Assembly (NCBI RefSeq): GCF_015209595.1
Contig: NZ_JADEYS010000016.1
Span: 1-64,000 of the forward strand
Length of the DNA stretch: 64,000 nucleotides
From: Pontibacterium sinense
Lineage (GTDB): Bacteria > Pseudomonadota > Gammaproteobacteria > Pseudomonadales > Balneatricaceae
Direction: 5' to 3'
Program-made: the position numbers and the translations under genes
In this document: positions 35,080-42,169 of the stretch, one piece after another
Numbering within the stretch: the stretch's first letter is position 1
Layout of the letters: each line of letters begins with the position of its first letter
The notes under the pieces: generated by a model
Seen by the model: the letters and a program-made list of their open reading frames with translations, nothing else
Told to the model about the DNA's origin: nothing
Database searches by the model: none

Positions 35080-35502
35080 TTAGTCGTGTCGTGATACAAA
35101 CATGGCGGTCACTGTATCCATCGTATTTATGTGATTAATAAACCAGGGAGTCATCGTTTCTGTCAGATATTTCTCTAACGTTTCCGGTTCCATCCCGTTC
35201 TGCCAGTGTTGATAGACTTCCTGCAGTTCAGCCAGTACCCGTTCATGTTCACCTTTGTGGCATCCATACGCCGGGAACCCTGTGCGTTCCATCTCTGCTT
35301 CTTCACGCGCAAAGTGTTCCTGATCATGAACAAAAATTGCGTGCATGGTTTCTGTAATCGCCGCCCGATCAAATTCAGAATTGTCTTTAGCGTCCTGCAC
35401 CATGGCATAGATTTTGTTGGTTAGCAGGGTGGCTTCGCGGTGATCGTCATTCATGAAATCCAGCTGGACGCTGGGGATCGTTTCGAGGGGTAAGCTGCTC
35501 AT
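35080..35502 (-). CDS. Bacteriohemerythrin
   Basis: 140 residues from ATG 35502, preceded by AGGAGC; the longer frame begins 9 codons earlier and includes that site. Four-helix di-iron oxygen-binding protein: His in MNDDHREATLLTN, His-Glu in HDQEHFAREEAEM, His-His spacing in CHKGEHERVLAELQ and WFINHINTMDTVTAM at the end, giving the set of His plus Glu and Asp ligands. Binds O2 or acts as O2/NO sensor or carrier. An FNR/ANR-type box (35571-35584) sits at the class II activator position, so it is probably induced when oxygen falls. Confidence 0.9.
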   Translation of the reverse strand: MSSLPLETIPSVQLDFMNDDHREATLLTNKIYAMVQDAKDNSEFDRAAITETMHAIFVHDQEHFAREEAEMERTGFPAYGCHKGEHERVLAELQEVYQHWQNGMEPETLEKYLTETMTPWFINHINTMDTVTAMFVSRHD

Positions 35503-35542
35503 TGTTTGCTCCTGGCTACTGGGCTGCAAATTGATGCGGATT

Positions 35543-35584
35543 ACATTAGCTGAATTGCAAATAGGCGCGTTTGATGGATGTCAA
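35543..35584 (-). promoter_or_regulatory. FNR/ANR-type promoter of the bacteriohemerythrin gene
   Basis: TTGATGGATGTCAA (35571-35584) differs from TTGAT-N4-ATCAA at one base. On the minus strand a -10-like TAATGT lies at 35543-35548. The implied start near 35536 puts the centre of the box at about -41.5, the standard class II activation distance. Confidence 0.55.
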
Positions 35585-35765
35585 TTTCACCAGGATGGCT
35601 TTTTTGTATCTGTACTTTGGAAATCGGAAATGCGGCCGATAAGGACCCCTGTTTGTTGTAGATCGAACGTTAATAAATTTCTGGTTACGAACGATCAACG
35701 TTACAATGTCAGAACAGAATACGGCCCATGCCTGCATAATATAAGGGCTGGAATTGCGATAGAGG

Positions 35766-36518
35766 TTGGTCAGGCGTTTGAATAGTCACAGGTTTCAGAA
35801 AAGGCGGCGTCTCTGGATGGAGTTGCTGTTTTGCAGTCCACTGTTCTTAGGCATCATCTTTCTGAATATGGAGTTTGATGCAGCAGAGCATGTTTTTGCA
35901 TATCTGCAGCAATATGAAAGTATGCAGCTGGATGATCTGGTTTTCAGCCTGATGTTCATCCTTCCTTTGTATTTGTTGATCTTTGCTTTACGACGCAAAC
36001 GTGAGATTGAAATGCTAGTCTCTCAGGCTGGCACCGATTCGCTGACCGGCATCCTAAACCGTCGTCGGGCCGTAGAAATTCTGACGAATGAAGTGCGTCG
36101 TTCACATCGTTCAGATTCACCGCTGGCACTGATTGTTTTTGATATCGATCACTTTAAATTGATCAACGATACCTATGGTCACCCAGCAGGGGATCGGGTA
36201 TTGCAGCAGCTGATTCGTAGTATCAGTCAGTTTGTGCGCAGCTACGATTACCTCGCCCGCATCGGGGGGGAGGAGTTTATGATTATCGTCACTGAAACTG
36301 ACGGTTCGGTTGCTACCAATATCGCTGATCGTTTGCGATTGCAGGTTGAAACTGAGAGCTTTGGTTTAGATCGAGCGGTGACTGCCAGCTTTGGCGTCTC
36401 TCAGTTACGTAAAGGCGAATCCTATTCTGACCTGATGCACCGTACCGACGAGCGTCTGTACTGGGCAAAGAATGAAGGTCGCAACCGGGTAGTGGGACCT
36501 TCTGCAGGGAAAAGTTGA
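35766..36518 (+). CDS. Membrane-anchored diguanylate cyclase
   Basis: 250 residues. Start uncertain: TTG 35766, TTG 35778 or ATG 35817; none is clearly preferred. Two membrane helices (MELLFCSPLFLGIIFLNMEF and FSLMFILPLYLLIFALRRKR) flank a short loop, then a complete GGDEF domain begins (GTDSLTGILNRRR). Catalytic motif ARIGGEEFMIIV, metal/GTP motif DIDHFKLINDTYGHPAGD, and I-site RSYD five residues before the motif, so product-inhibited c-di-GMP synthesis is expected. It is divergent from the bacteriohemerythrin gene, and the shared region could give O2-linked control of both. Confidence 0.88.
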   Translation: MVRRLNSHRFQKRRRLWMELLFCSPLFLGIIFLNMEFDAAEHVFAYLQQYESMQLDDLVFSLMFILPLYLLIFALRRKREIEMLVSQAGTDSLTGILNRRRAVEILTNEVRRSHRSDSPLALIVFDIDHFKLINDTYGHPAGDRVLQQLIRSISQFVRSYDYLARIGGEEFMIIVTETDGSVATNIADRLRLQVETESFGLDRAVTASFGVSQLRKGESYSDLMHRTDERLYWAKNEGRNRVVGPSAGKS

Positions 36519-36570
36519 TCGGCTTAAGATCACTTTATCGCTGATGTTAGCCAATAGGTTAACGATGTTC

Positions 36571-36601
36571 TGCACACAAGTTCATACTTTTGGTGTATAA
36601 T
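36571..36601 (+). promoter_or_regulatory. Candidate promoter of the aspartokinase gene
   Basis: TGCACA, 19 bases, then a perfect TATAAT (36596-36601), about 130 bp upstream of the ATG at 36734. The -35 is poor, as in many osmotically induced promoters. Assigned from sequence only. Confidence 0.35.
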
Positions 36602-36733
36602 TTTGCGCCAAATTTTTCTGTATTTCGCGCTGGAAAGGGCCAGTTATTGTGGAGTGTTAGGCACAATGCTTCATGTTCTGATCCGTTCACAGGCGAAGAC
36701 CAACGGCAGTCACTGAGAAAGCGTAATTTAAGT

Positions 36734-38158
36734 ATGCATACAGTTGAGAAGATTGGCGGCACGTCCATGAGCCGCTTTCAGGAATTGATGGACACTATTC
36801 TGATAGGTAAGCGCAGCGAAGATCAGCTGTATAACCGAATTTTTGTGGTGTCTGCATACGGCGGTATTACCAACCAGCTGTTGGAACATAAAAAAACCGG
36901 TGAGCCGGGTGTTTACGCACGTTTTGCAAATGCAGAAAGTGAAGAAGCCTGGGTAGAAGCGCTGAATAAACTTCAGGTGAATATGCAGGAGATTAACTCC
37001 GAGCTATTTGACTCTGAGTTTGAGCTGACCTCAGCGAACAACTTTGTTGCTGAACGCCTGAATGATGTACGTGACTGCATGAAGAGCTTGCATCACTTGT
37101 GCAGCTACGGTCACTTCCAGCTGGAAGAGCATCTGATGAAGGTGCGTGAGATGCTGGCGTCAATTGGTGAAGCTCACAGTGCATACAACTCGGTATTAGC
37201 CCTGCGTAAAGAAGGTATTAACGCCCGCTTCGTTGACCTGACCGGTTGGCATATGGCTACGCCAATTCCTTTCGAAGAGATGGTCGCTAAGCAATTTGAT
37301 GGCATCGAGTTTGATAAAGAGCTGGTCATTGCAACGGGATATACCCATTGCGAAGAAGGTCTGATGACTACCTTTGACCGTGGTTATAGCGAGATGACCT
37401 TCAGTGCAATTGCAACTGTCACAGGTGCAACTGAAGCGATCATTCATAAGGAATATCACTTGAGTTCTGCCGACCCGATGCTGGTGGGTACGGATAATGT
37501 GGTTACGATCGGCCGTACAAACTACGACGTCGCCGATCAGCTGTCGAATCTGGGTATGGAAGCGATCCACCCTAAAGCGGCAAAAGGCTTGCGTCGCTGC
37601 GGTGTGCAGTTACGTATTAAGAATGCATTCCAGCCTGAAGACGAAGGTACTTTGATTAGCCAGGAATATCGCAGCGAAATCCCACGTGTTGAGATCATTG
37701 CCGGACGCAAAGATGTCTTTGGTATCGAAATTTTCGATCAGGAGATGCTGGGTGATGCGGGATACGATATTGAGATCTCCACATTGCTGCGTCAGCTGAA
37801 GCTGTATGTGGTTAACAAAGATGCGGATGCGAACAGCATCACATATTATGTTGCGGGTTCCCGCAAGATGGTAAACCGTGCAACCCGTCTGATCGAAGAC
37901 ACATACCCGGAAGGTGCGGTACAGCTGCACAACCTGGCAATTGTGTCTGCTATCGGTTCGCACATGAAGGTGAAAGGCATTCTGGCCCGCACCGTTACTG
38001 CACTGGCAGAAGCTGACATCAATGTGCAGGCCCTGCACCAGTCAATCCGTCAGGTCGAGATGCAGTGTATTGTGCATGAAGATGATTACGATCAGGCTAT
38101 TATTGCTCTGCATCAGGCGCTTATTGAGAATGGAAATAATCTGCACGACGCGGCTTAA
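36734..38158 (+). CDS. ask_ect: Aspartokinase, ectoine-type (Ask_Ect)
   Basis: 474 residues from ATG 36734. The frame is open for 48 codons upstream, but those residues cover the promoter. The opening MHTVEKIGGTSMSRFQELMD, with KIGGTSM instead of the common KFGGTSV, marks the Ask_Ect branch that supplies aspartyl phosphate for ectoine synthesis. The kinase domain (ATGYTHCEEGLMTTFDRGYS) is followed by C-terminal ACT domains (IVSAIGSHMKVKGILARTVT). ectABC is not in this window. A terminator follows at 38174. Confidence 0.88.
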   Translation: MHTVEKIGGTSMSRFQELMDTILIGKRSEDQLYNRIFVVSAYGGITNQLLEHKKTGEPGVYARFANAESEEAWVEALNKLQVNMQEINSELFDSEFELTSANNFVAERLNDVRDCMKSLHHLCSYGHFQLEEHLMKVREMLASIGEAHSAYNSVLALRKEGINARFVDLTGWHMATPIPFEEMVAKQFDGIEFDKELVIATGYTHCEEGLMTTFDRGYSEMTFSAIATVTGATEAIIHKEYHLSSADPMLVGTDNVVTIGRTNYDVADQLSNLGMEAIHPKAAKGLRRCGVQLRIKNAFQPEDEGTLISQEYRSEIPRVEIIAGRKDVFGIEIFDQEMLGDAGYDIEISTLLRQLKLYVVNKDADANSITYYVAGSRKMVNRATRLIEDTYPEGAVQLHNLAIVSAIGSHMKVKGILARTVTALAEADINVQALHQSIRQVEMQCIVHEDDYDQAIIALHQALIENGNNLHDAA

Positions 38159-38173
38159 TGCGCGTCTGGTAGT

Positions 38174-38203
38174 AAAAAAGGCGGCCTTTGGGTCGCCTTT
38201 TTT
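38174..38203 (+). terminator. Terminator of ask_ect
   Basis: AAAGGCG...CGCCTTT stem with an A run before and six T after, 16 bp behind the stop codon. It may also serve the minus-strand nitroreductase. Confidence 0.85.
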
Positions 38204-38233
38204 GTGTCTGTATAAAAGATGAGAATCGTTCTG

Positions 38234-38851
38234 CTATACGGTTCGCATGACCTCTGAGAGAGGCTTGCGGCGTTTCTGAGGCCAGTTACTTTCCTTTGGA
38301 TAGCCTGCAGTGATCAGCATAACAGGAACCTCTTCCGGTGATAGTTCGAAGGTATCACTCAGTAATTCCGTATCAAACCCACTCATCGCACCAGTTGCCA
38401 GCCCCATCCCCTGAGCAGCGAGTATCAATGTCATAGCGGCCAGTGATGCGGAGCGGAAAGCTTCATCACGTTGTAGCTGAGCATTGTTCTCATGAGACAT
38501 TGTGGCAGCAGACACCCAGCTGGCTTGCAGGTTTTCACTGATAATACCGGCGTCAACTGAGGGTTGAAGCGTTTCAGTCAGCTGTTTATGCGCCTCTAGT
38601 GTGCCGCAAACAATAAAGGTTACGGGCGCATCCCCAACTTGCGACTGCCCGTATGCGATTTGCTGCAGTTTAGTTCTGGCAATATCAGAGCGCACCGCAA
38701 TAAATTTCCAGTTCTGTAGGTTATACGCCGAGGGGGCTAATGTTGCACAACGTACTAACTCCTCTACCTGCGTATCAGAGATCGGAGAGTCCGTCTGGTA
38801 GCGCGTGGTGGATGTTCGGGTCTCAAGTAATTGGGTCATTGGGTTGGACAT
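38234..38851 (-). CDS. Nitroreductase-family FMN oxidoreductase
   Basis: 205 residues. N-terminal FMN site TRTSTTRYQTDSPISDTQVE and VRCATLAPSAYNLQNWKFIA, a pattern shared by NfsB/RdxA-like nitroreductases. LAAQGMGLATGAMSGFDTEL is the conserved central segment, and MLITAGYPKESNWPQKRRKP the C-terminal FMN loop. Reduces nitro compounds, quinones or flavins with NAD(P)H; the natural substrate is unknown. Separated by 27 bp from the EamA transporter gene upstream on the same strand, probably co-transcribed. Confidence 0.9.
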   Translation of the reverse strand: MSNPMTQLLETRTSTTRYQTDSPISDTQVEELVRCATLAPSAYNLQNWKFIAVRSDIARTKLQQIAYGQSQVGDAPVTFIVCGTLEAHKQLTETLQPSVDAGIISENLQASWVSAATMSHENNAQLQRDEAFRSASLAAMTLILAAQGMGLATGAMSGFDTELLSDTFELSPEEVPVMLITAGYPKESNWPQKRRKPLSEVMRTV

Positions 38852-38878
38852 GTAAGCATCCTCTGATATTAATTCAGG

Positions 38879-39793
38879 TTAAGGTTTTGCTGTGCAGCGC
38901 GCAGCTTTAGAGGTTGGTGCGCTGGTATGTTGGGGTGTTTTAGGTGCTGAGGCCCATTGCACCGCGAGAATACTGCCCAATACTGTGAACAGTCCAAGCA
39001 GTGAAACACCACTCATGCTCTGATCAAGTATTAGCCAGCCTAATATCACTGCTGTGAGAGGGCTCAGCAGGCCAAGGGAGGACACCGCAACGGGAGAAAC
39101 CCGGCTAATGCCTCTGAACCAGAGTGCGTATGCCAGCAGCGCCCCAAACAGTGATAAATAGATATAACCGACGACCTGCAGGGAGTTGAGGCTTGGCAGT
39201 GGTGGATCAACGATCAGTGCAATCGGCATTAACATCAAGCCGCCGAGCAACAATTGCCAGCCTGTCATTGCCAGAACCGGCAGGTCACTGCGCCAGCGAC
39301 GTGTCAGATATGTGCCGCCTGCCATACAGATTGCGCCAATCAGCGCGGCAGCAATACCGATTGGATCCCAAGCGGCTCCTGGCGCGAGTAGTAGCGCTGC
39401 CATGCCGATGACACCTGTAAAGCTCGCCCACACCGCCAGTTTAGCTGGACGTTGCTGATCACATCCCCATATCAGTCCCATCACGATCAATGGCTGAATC
39501 GCGCCCAATACCGCAGCAAGTCCGCCAGGTAATCGATATGCTGCAACAAACAGGAACGCTTGAAATACACCAATATTCAATGCAGCGAGAATGATAAGCC
39601 GCCACCATTGGCAGTGTTTAAGAAAACGTAGGCTAAACATTACCAGCAGAATTCCGGCAGGGAGTGTTCGTAGTAGCGCTGCAGTGAATGGGCGATCTGC
39701 TGGCAACAGTTCTGTGGTCACAATATAGGTTGAGCCCCAGACCATCGGCGCCAGCGCAGTTAGAAAAAGATCGGAAAAGCGTGTGATAGGCAT
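38879..39793 (-). CDS. EamA/DMT-family transporter
   Basis: 304 residues with ten membrane helices in two repeats. Motifs: FLTALAPMVWGSTYIVTTEL, FVAAYRLPGGLAAVLGAIQP and SLGLLSPLTAVILGWLILDQ, typical of YdcZ/YedA-like metabolite exporters. The substrate is unknown. It is divergent from a MarR regulator across a palindrome-bearing intergenic region, which implies regulation by MarR and drug- or metabolite-responsive export; the nitroreductase downstream would fit a xenobiotic response. Confidence 0.87.
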   Translation of the reverse strand: MPITRFSDLFLTALAPMVWGSTYIVTTELLPADRPFTAALLRTLPAGILLVMFSLRFLKHCQWWRLIILAALNIGVFQAFLFVAAYRLPGGLAAVLGAIQPLIVMGLIWGCDQQRPAKLAVWASFTGVIGMAALLLAPGAAWDPIGIAAALIGAICMAGGTYLTRRWRSDLPVLAMTGWQLLLGGLMLMPIALIVDPPLPSLNSLQVVGYIYLSLFGALLAYALWFRGISRVSPVAVSSLGLLSPLTAVILGWLILDQSMSGVSLLGLFTVLGSILAVQWASAPKTPQHTSAPTSKAARCTAKP

Positions 39794-39807
39794 AGTTATT
39801 TGTCTTC

Positions 39808-39859
39808 AATTCAAGATAAAATAAAGTCTTGCATGTAAATACCTTGATATCAAGATAAA
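39808..39859. promoter_or_regulatory. Candidate MarR operator between the EamA and MarR genes
   Basis: A perfect CTTGATATCAAG palindrome (39843-39854) and a direct repeat of TCAAGATAAA (about 39811-39820 and 39850-39859) lie in the 87-bp divergent promoter region. MarR proteins usually bind such sites to repress both directions. Confidence 0.5.
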
Positions 39860-39880
39860 TTATTTGAAGAGAGTGTGGCA

Positions 39881-40396
39881 ATGAAGGCTAAGCAGCAGAA
39901 AGATGCAGTCGACTTGATTCTGGATCAATGGGAGCGTGAAAGACCCGATCTGGATGTGACTCCTATGGGGACGTTGGGACGGTTGAAGCGCAGTGCTGCG
40001 TTGTTACAGCGAAGATTGGATGTTGTTTTTGCTGAGTTTGGCATGACGCTGTGGGAGTTTGATGTACTGGCGACGTTACGTCGTTCTGGCGCGCCCTACT
40101 GCTTGGCTCCTACCGAGTTGTTTTCAACACTGATGATAACCTCCGGTACGATGACCCATCGCTTAAAAAGCCTGGAATCGTCCGGGTTGGTTGAGCGGCA
40201 GGCAAATCCCGACGACGCGCGTAGCAAGCTGGTTAAACTAACAGACAAAGGGTTGGATCTGATCAATAGAACTGTCGAAGCGCATGTGGATAATATCCAC
40301 GGCATTCTGGCTCCGCTGGCGGGAAGTGACCTTCAAGCGTTGGATCAGGGATTGGTGGCCATGCTGGGGATGCTTGAATCTGCAGATGAGAAGTAA
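39881..40396 (+). CDS. MarR-family transcriptional regulator
   Basis: 171 residues from ATG 39881, with GAAGAGAG eight bases upstream; GTG 39875 is the longer alternative. Winged helix: MTLWEFDVLATLRRSGAPYC, then LMITSGTMTHRLKSLESSGL and the wing VERQANPDDARSKLVKLTDK, the classical MarR DxRxxxxxLT wing. It is divergent from the EamA transporter and probably represses it and itself through the 39843 palindrome. No sensor Cys is evident, so the inducer is likely a small aromatic molecule. Confidence 0.88.
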   Translation: MKAKQQKDAVDLILDQWERERPDLDVTPMGTLGRLKRSAALLQRRLDVVFAEFGMTLWEFDVLATLRRSGAPYCLAPTELFSTLMITSGTMTHRLKSLESSGLVERQANPDDARSKLVKLTDKGLDLINRTVEAHVDNIHGILAPLAGSDLQALDQGLVAMLGMLESADEK

Positions 40397-40413
40397 GGCC
40401 GCTTTATTTCGGG

Positions 40414-40447
40414 CAAAAGAAAACCCCGGCAACCGAAGTTGGCGGGG
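40414..40447 (-). terminator. Terminator of phasin 1 (repeat unit)
   Basis: CCCCGGCAAC/GTTGGCGGGG stem with one mismatch around CGAA (TTCG tetraloop on the minus strand), followed on the minus strand by TTTTCTTTT. The same hairpin recurs behind phasins 2 and 3. Confidence 0.88.
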
Positions 40448-40471
40448 CTTCTGGAAGAACTAAACCTGATA

Positions 40472-40777
40472 TTACTTGGACAGGTTAGTTACTTCGCTCA
40501 TTGCAGCTTCGCGAGCTTCAGTCGCGATCGCAGTGAATGCTTCGCCCTGTGCTTTCAGCAGTTCGAACAGTGCTTTGTTCGCTTCAACGTTGAACTGGAT
40601 TACATCTTCAGGAGATTTCAGTTCTTTTGCTTTTTCAGCTTCAGTCTGGAAGAAGCTAGTCAGTGCTTCACCTGTTTTCTGCTGCTGTGCAACAGACTTA
40701 GAGATAGCGTCGGCCTGAATGGTCATCAGGGTTTTAACAGCTTCGAAAGGCTTCTGGAAATCAACGTTGTTAGTCAT
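40472..40777 (-). CDS. phaP: Phasin 1 (PHA granule-associated protein)
   Basis: 101 residues from ATG 40777 behind GGAG. Phasin_2 family: VDFQKPFEAVKTLMTIQADA, then an amphipathic, uncharged-patch coiled helix (EALTSFFQTEAEKAKELKSP) and KALFELLKAQGEAFTAIATE. No membrane segment or signal. Coats polyhydroxyalkanoate granules. It is the most diverged of three neighbouring paralogues (differs most in the middle, including VQFNVEANKALFELLKAQGE). Its own promoter and terminator are present. Confidence 0.9.
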   Translation of the reverse strand: MTNNVDFQKPFEAVKTLMTIQADAISKSVAQQQKTGEALTSFFQTEAEKAKELKSPEDVIQFNVEANKALFELLKAQGEAFTAIATEAREAAMSEVTNLSK

Positions 40778-40826
40778 GGCGAGTGCTCCGATAAATTTTG
40801 TTGCAGTGCAAAATCAGTATGCAGCC

Positions 40827-40880
40827 ATATTACTGGTTGAAAATCAGCCAGTCAACATGTTTTTGTGCGGTGCACAAAAA
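40827..40880 (-). promoter_or_regulatory. Promoter of phasin 1 with flanking palindromic operators
   Basis: On the minus strand TTGACT (40850-40855) and TAATAT (40827-40832) are separated by 17 bp, a strong sigma-70 promoter. A palindrome TTTTTGTGC/GCACAAAAA (40860-40868, 40872-40880) abuts the -35. A second TTGCAGTGCAA-type palindrome (about 40795-40814) lies in the 5' leader. Both are candidate PhaR-type operators (inference). Confidence 0.7.
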
Positions 40881-40997
40881 TAGTTTTGTCTCCGACCTAA
40901 GACTCGGATTACGGGTAGGCATGAAACGGTGCTGACTGGGTAAAGGCGTGTTTTTAGTGATGGGATAAGACGGACAGGGGACAAGTTTCAGACAAAA

Positions 40998-41026
40998 GAA
41001 AACCCCGGCAACCGACGTTGGCGGGG
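40998..41026 (-). terminator. Terminator of phasin 2 (repeat unit)
   Basis: The same CCCCGGCAAC/GTTGGCGGGG hairpin as behind phasin 1, here with loop CGAC, then TTTTCTTTT on the minus strand. Confidence 0.88.
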
Positions 41027-41048
41027 TTTCTTGAAATGCTAGGCGGAC

Positions 41049-41354
41049 TTATTTAGTCAGGCTAGTCACTTCGCTCATAGCAGCTTCACGTGCAGAATTA
41101 GCGATCGCGGTGAATGCTTCGCCCTGAGCTTTCATCAGTTCGAACAGTGCTTTGTTCGCATCCATGTTGAACTTGATGATGTCTTCAGGTGTTTTCAGTT
41201 CTTTTGCTTTTTCAGCTTCAGCTTTGAAGAAATTAGTCAGCTCTTCACCGGATTTCTGCTGCTGAGCAACAGATTTAGAGATAGCGTCTGCCTGAATAGT
41301 CATCAGGGTTTTAACAGCTTCGAAAGGCTTCTGGAAATCAGCGTTGTTAGTCAT
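41049..41354 (-). CDS. phaP: Phasin 2 (PHA granule-associated protein)
   Basis: 101 residues from ATG 41354 behind GGAG; a longer frame adds 17 residues encoded by the leader. MTNNADFQKPFEAVKTLMTI, then QQQKSGEELTNFFKAEAEKA and DANKALFELMKAQGEAFTAI. Nearly identical to phasin 3 over the central helices. It lies in a repeat of about 577 bp that includes promoter, operators, gene and terminator. Expected on polyhydroxyalkanoate granules. Confidence 0.9.
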   Translation of the reverse strand: MTNNADFQKPFEAVKTLMTIQADAISKSVAQQQKSGEELTNFFKAEAEKAKELKTPEDIIKFNMDANKALFELMKAQGEAFTAIANSAREAAMSEVTSLTK

Positions 41355-41403
41355 AGCGAGTGCTCCGATAAATTTTGTTGCAGTGCAAAAATAATATGTG
41401 GCC

Positions 41404-41460
41404 ATAGTACTGGTTGAAAATCAGCCAGTCAAACTATTTTTGTGCAGTGCACAAAAATAG
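41404..41460 (-). promoter_or_regulatory. Promoter of phasin 2 with flanking palindromic operators
   Basis: Minus-strand TTGACT (41427-41432), 17 bp, TACTAT (41404-41409). The operator behind -35 has perfect 12-base arms, CTATTTTTGTGC (41434-41445) and its inverse (41449-41460), with centre AGT. The leader palindrome TTTTGTTGCAGTGCAAAA lies near 41373-41390. Confidence 0.7.
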
Positions 41461-41567
41461 TTATATCTTCGGTCAATGCCTGATAAGGGGGAGGGCATGA
41501 AGCCATGCTGGCCCGGTAACGGTGTGTTCTTAGTGAAGGGGCAAGACGGGCAGATAGCATTTTCAGG

Positions 41568-41601
41568 CAAAAGAAAACCCCGGCAACCGAAGTTGGCGGG
41601 G
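41568..41601 (-). terminator. Terminator of phasin 3 (repeat unit)
   Basis: Same hairpin as behind phasins 1 and 2, loop CGAA, followed on the minus strand by TTTTCTTTT. Confidence 0.88.
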
Positions 41602-41623
41602 TTTCTGGAAGTACTCAGCGGAC

Positions 41624-41929
41624 TTATTTAGTCAGGCTAGCAACTTCGCTCATAGCGGCTTCACGTGCAGAGTTAGCGATTGCAGTGAATGCTTCGCCCT
41701 GAGCTTTCATCAGTTCGAACAGTGCTTTGTTCGCATCCATGTTGAACTTGATGATGTCTTCAGGGGTTTTCAGTTCTTTTGCTTTTTCAGCTTCAGCTTT
41801 GAAGAAGTTAGTCAGCTCTTCACCGGATTTCTGCTGCTGTTCAACAGATTTAGTGATTGCTTCAGCCTGAATCGTCATCAGGGATTTAACAGCTTCGAAA
41901 GGCTTCTGGAAATCTACAGGTGCGTTCAT
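41624..41929 (-). CDS. phaP: Phasin 3 (PHA granule-associated protein)
   Basis: 101 residues from ATG 41929 behind GGAGA. MNAPVDFQKPFEAVKSLMTI, then QAEAITKSVEQQQKSGEELT and KALFELMKAQGEAFTAIANS. Shares most residues with phasin 2, but its N-terminus and leader differ, and it lies farthest upstream. Three separate promoters suggest dosage or condition-specific expression rather than one operon. No PHA synthase, depolymerase or PhaR gene is in the window. Confidence 0.9.
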   Translation of the reverse strand: MNAPVDFQKPFEAVKSLMTIQAEAITKSVEQQQKSGEELTNFFKAEAEKAKELKTPEDIIKFNMDANKALFELMKAQGEAFTAIANSAREAAMSEVASLTK

Positions 41930-41974
41930 CGTTATCTTCTCCGTAAGTTTGTTGCGATGCACAATATGGGAATT

Positions 41975-42026
41975 ATTGTAGGCTTAATTTTGATCAAGTC
42001 AATATTTTTTTGTGCGCTGCACAAAA
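41975..42026 (-). promoter_or_regulatory. Promoter of phasin 3 with palindromic operators
   Basis: Minus-strand TTGACT (41997-42002), 16 bp, TACAAT (41975-41980). TTTTGTGC/GCACAAAA operator (42008-42026) directly behind -35, and a weaker GTTGCGATGCACAAT element near 41950-41965. Diverged sequence but the same architecture as the other two phasin promoters. Confidence 0.65.
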
Positions 42027-42169
42027 TCCTCTGGCAGACCTTGAATCACGTTGATTGGTCGTGAGAAGTTAGTGCTATTCTGCGGTCGGATTGTGACGGG
42101 GAGATGTCCGCTAGAGTGTAAAAATGTTGCATGTCTAGCGGACATGGAGAAGAGGGTGATCCAGAGGGG

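Noticed and set aside
36590-36733. N-terminal extension of the aspartokinase by 48 residues
   Set aside because: Covers the candidate promoter and does not resemble protein; the family starts at MHTVEKIGG.
39843-39854. CTTGATATCAAG as an FNR box
   Set aside because: It lacks the four-base spacer between TTGAT and ATCAA; a MarR operator is the better reading.
40439-40840. 133-codon plus-strand frame over phasin 1
   Set aside because: Antisense shadow of a clear phasin gene and its leader; Phe/Cys-rich translation with no homologous look.
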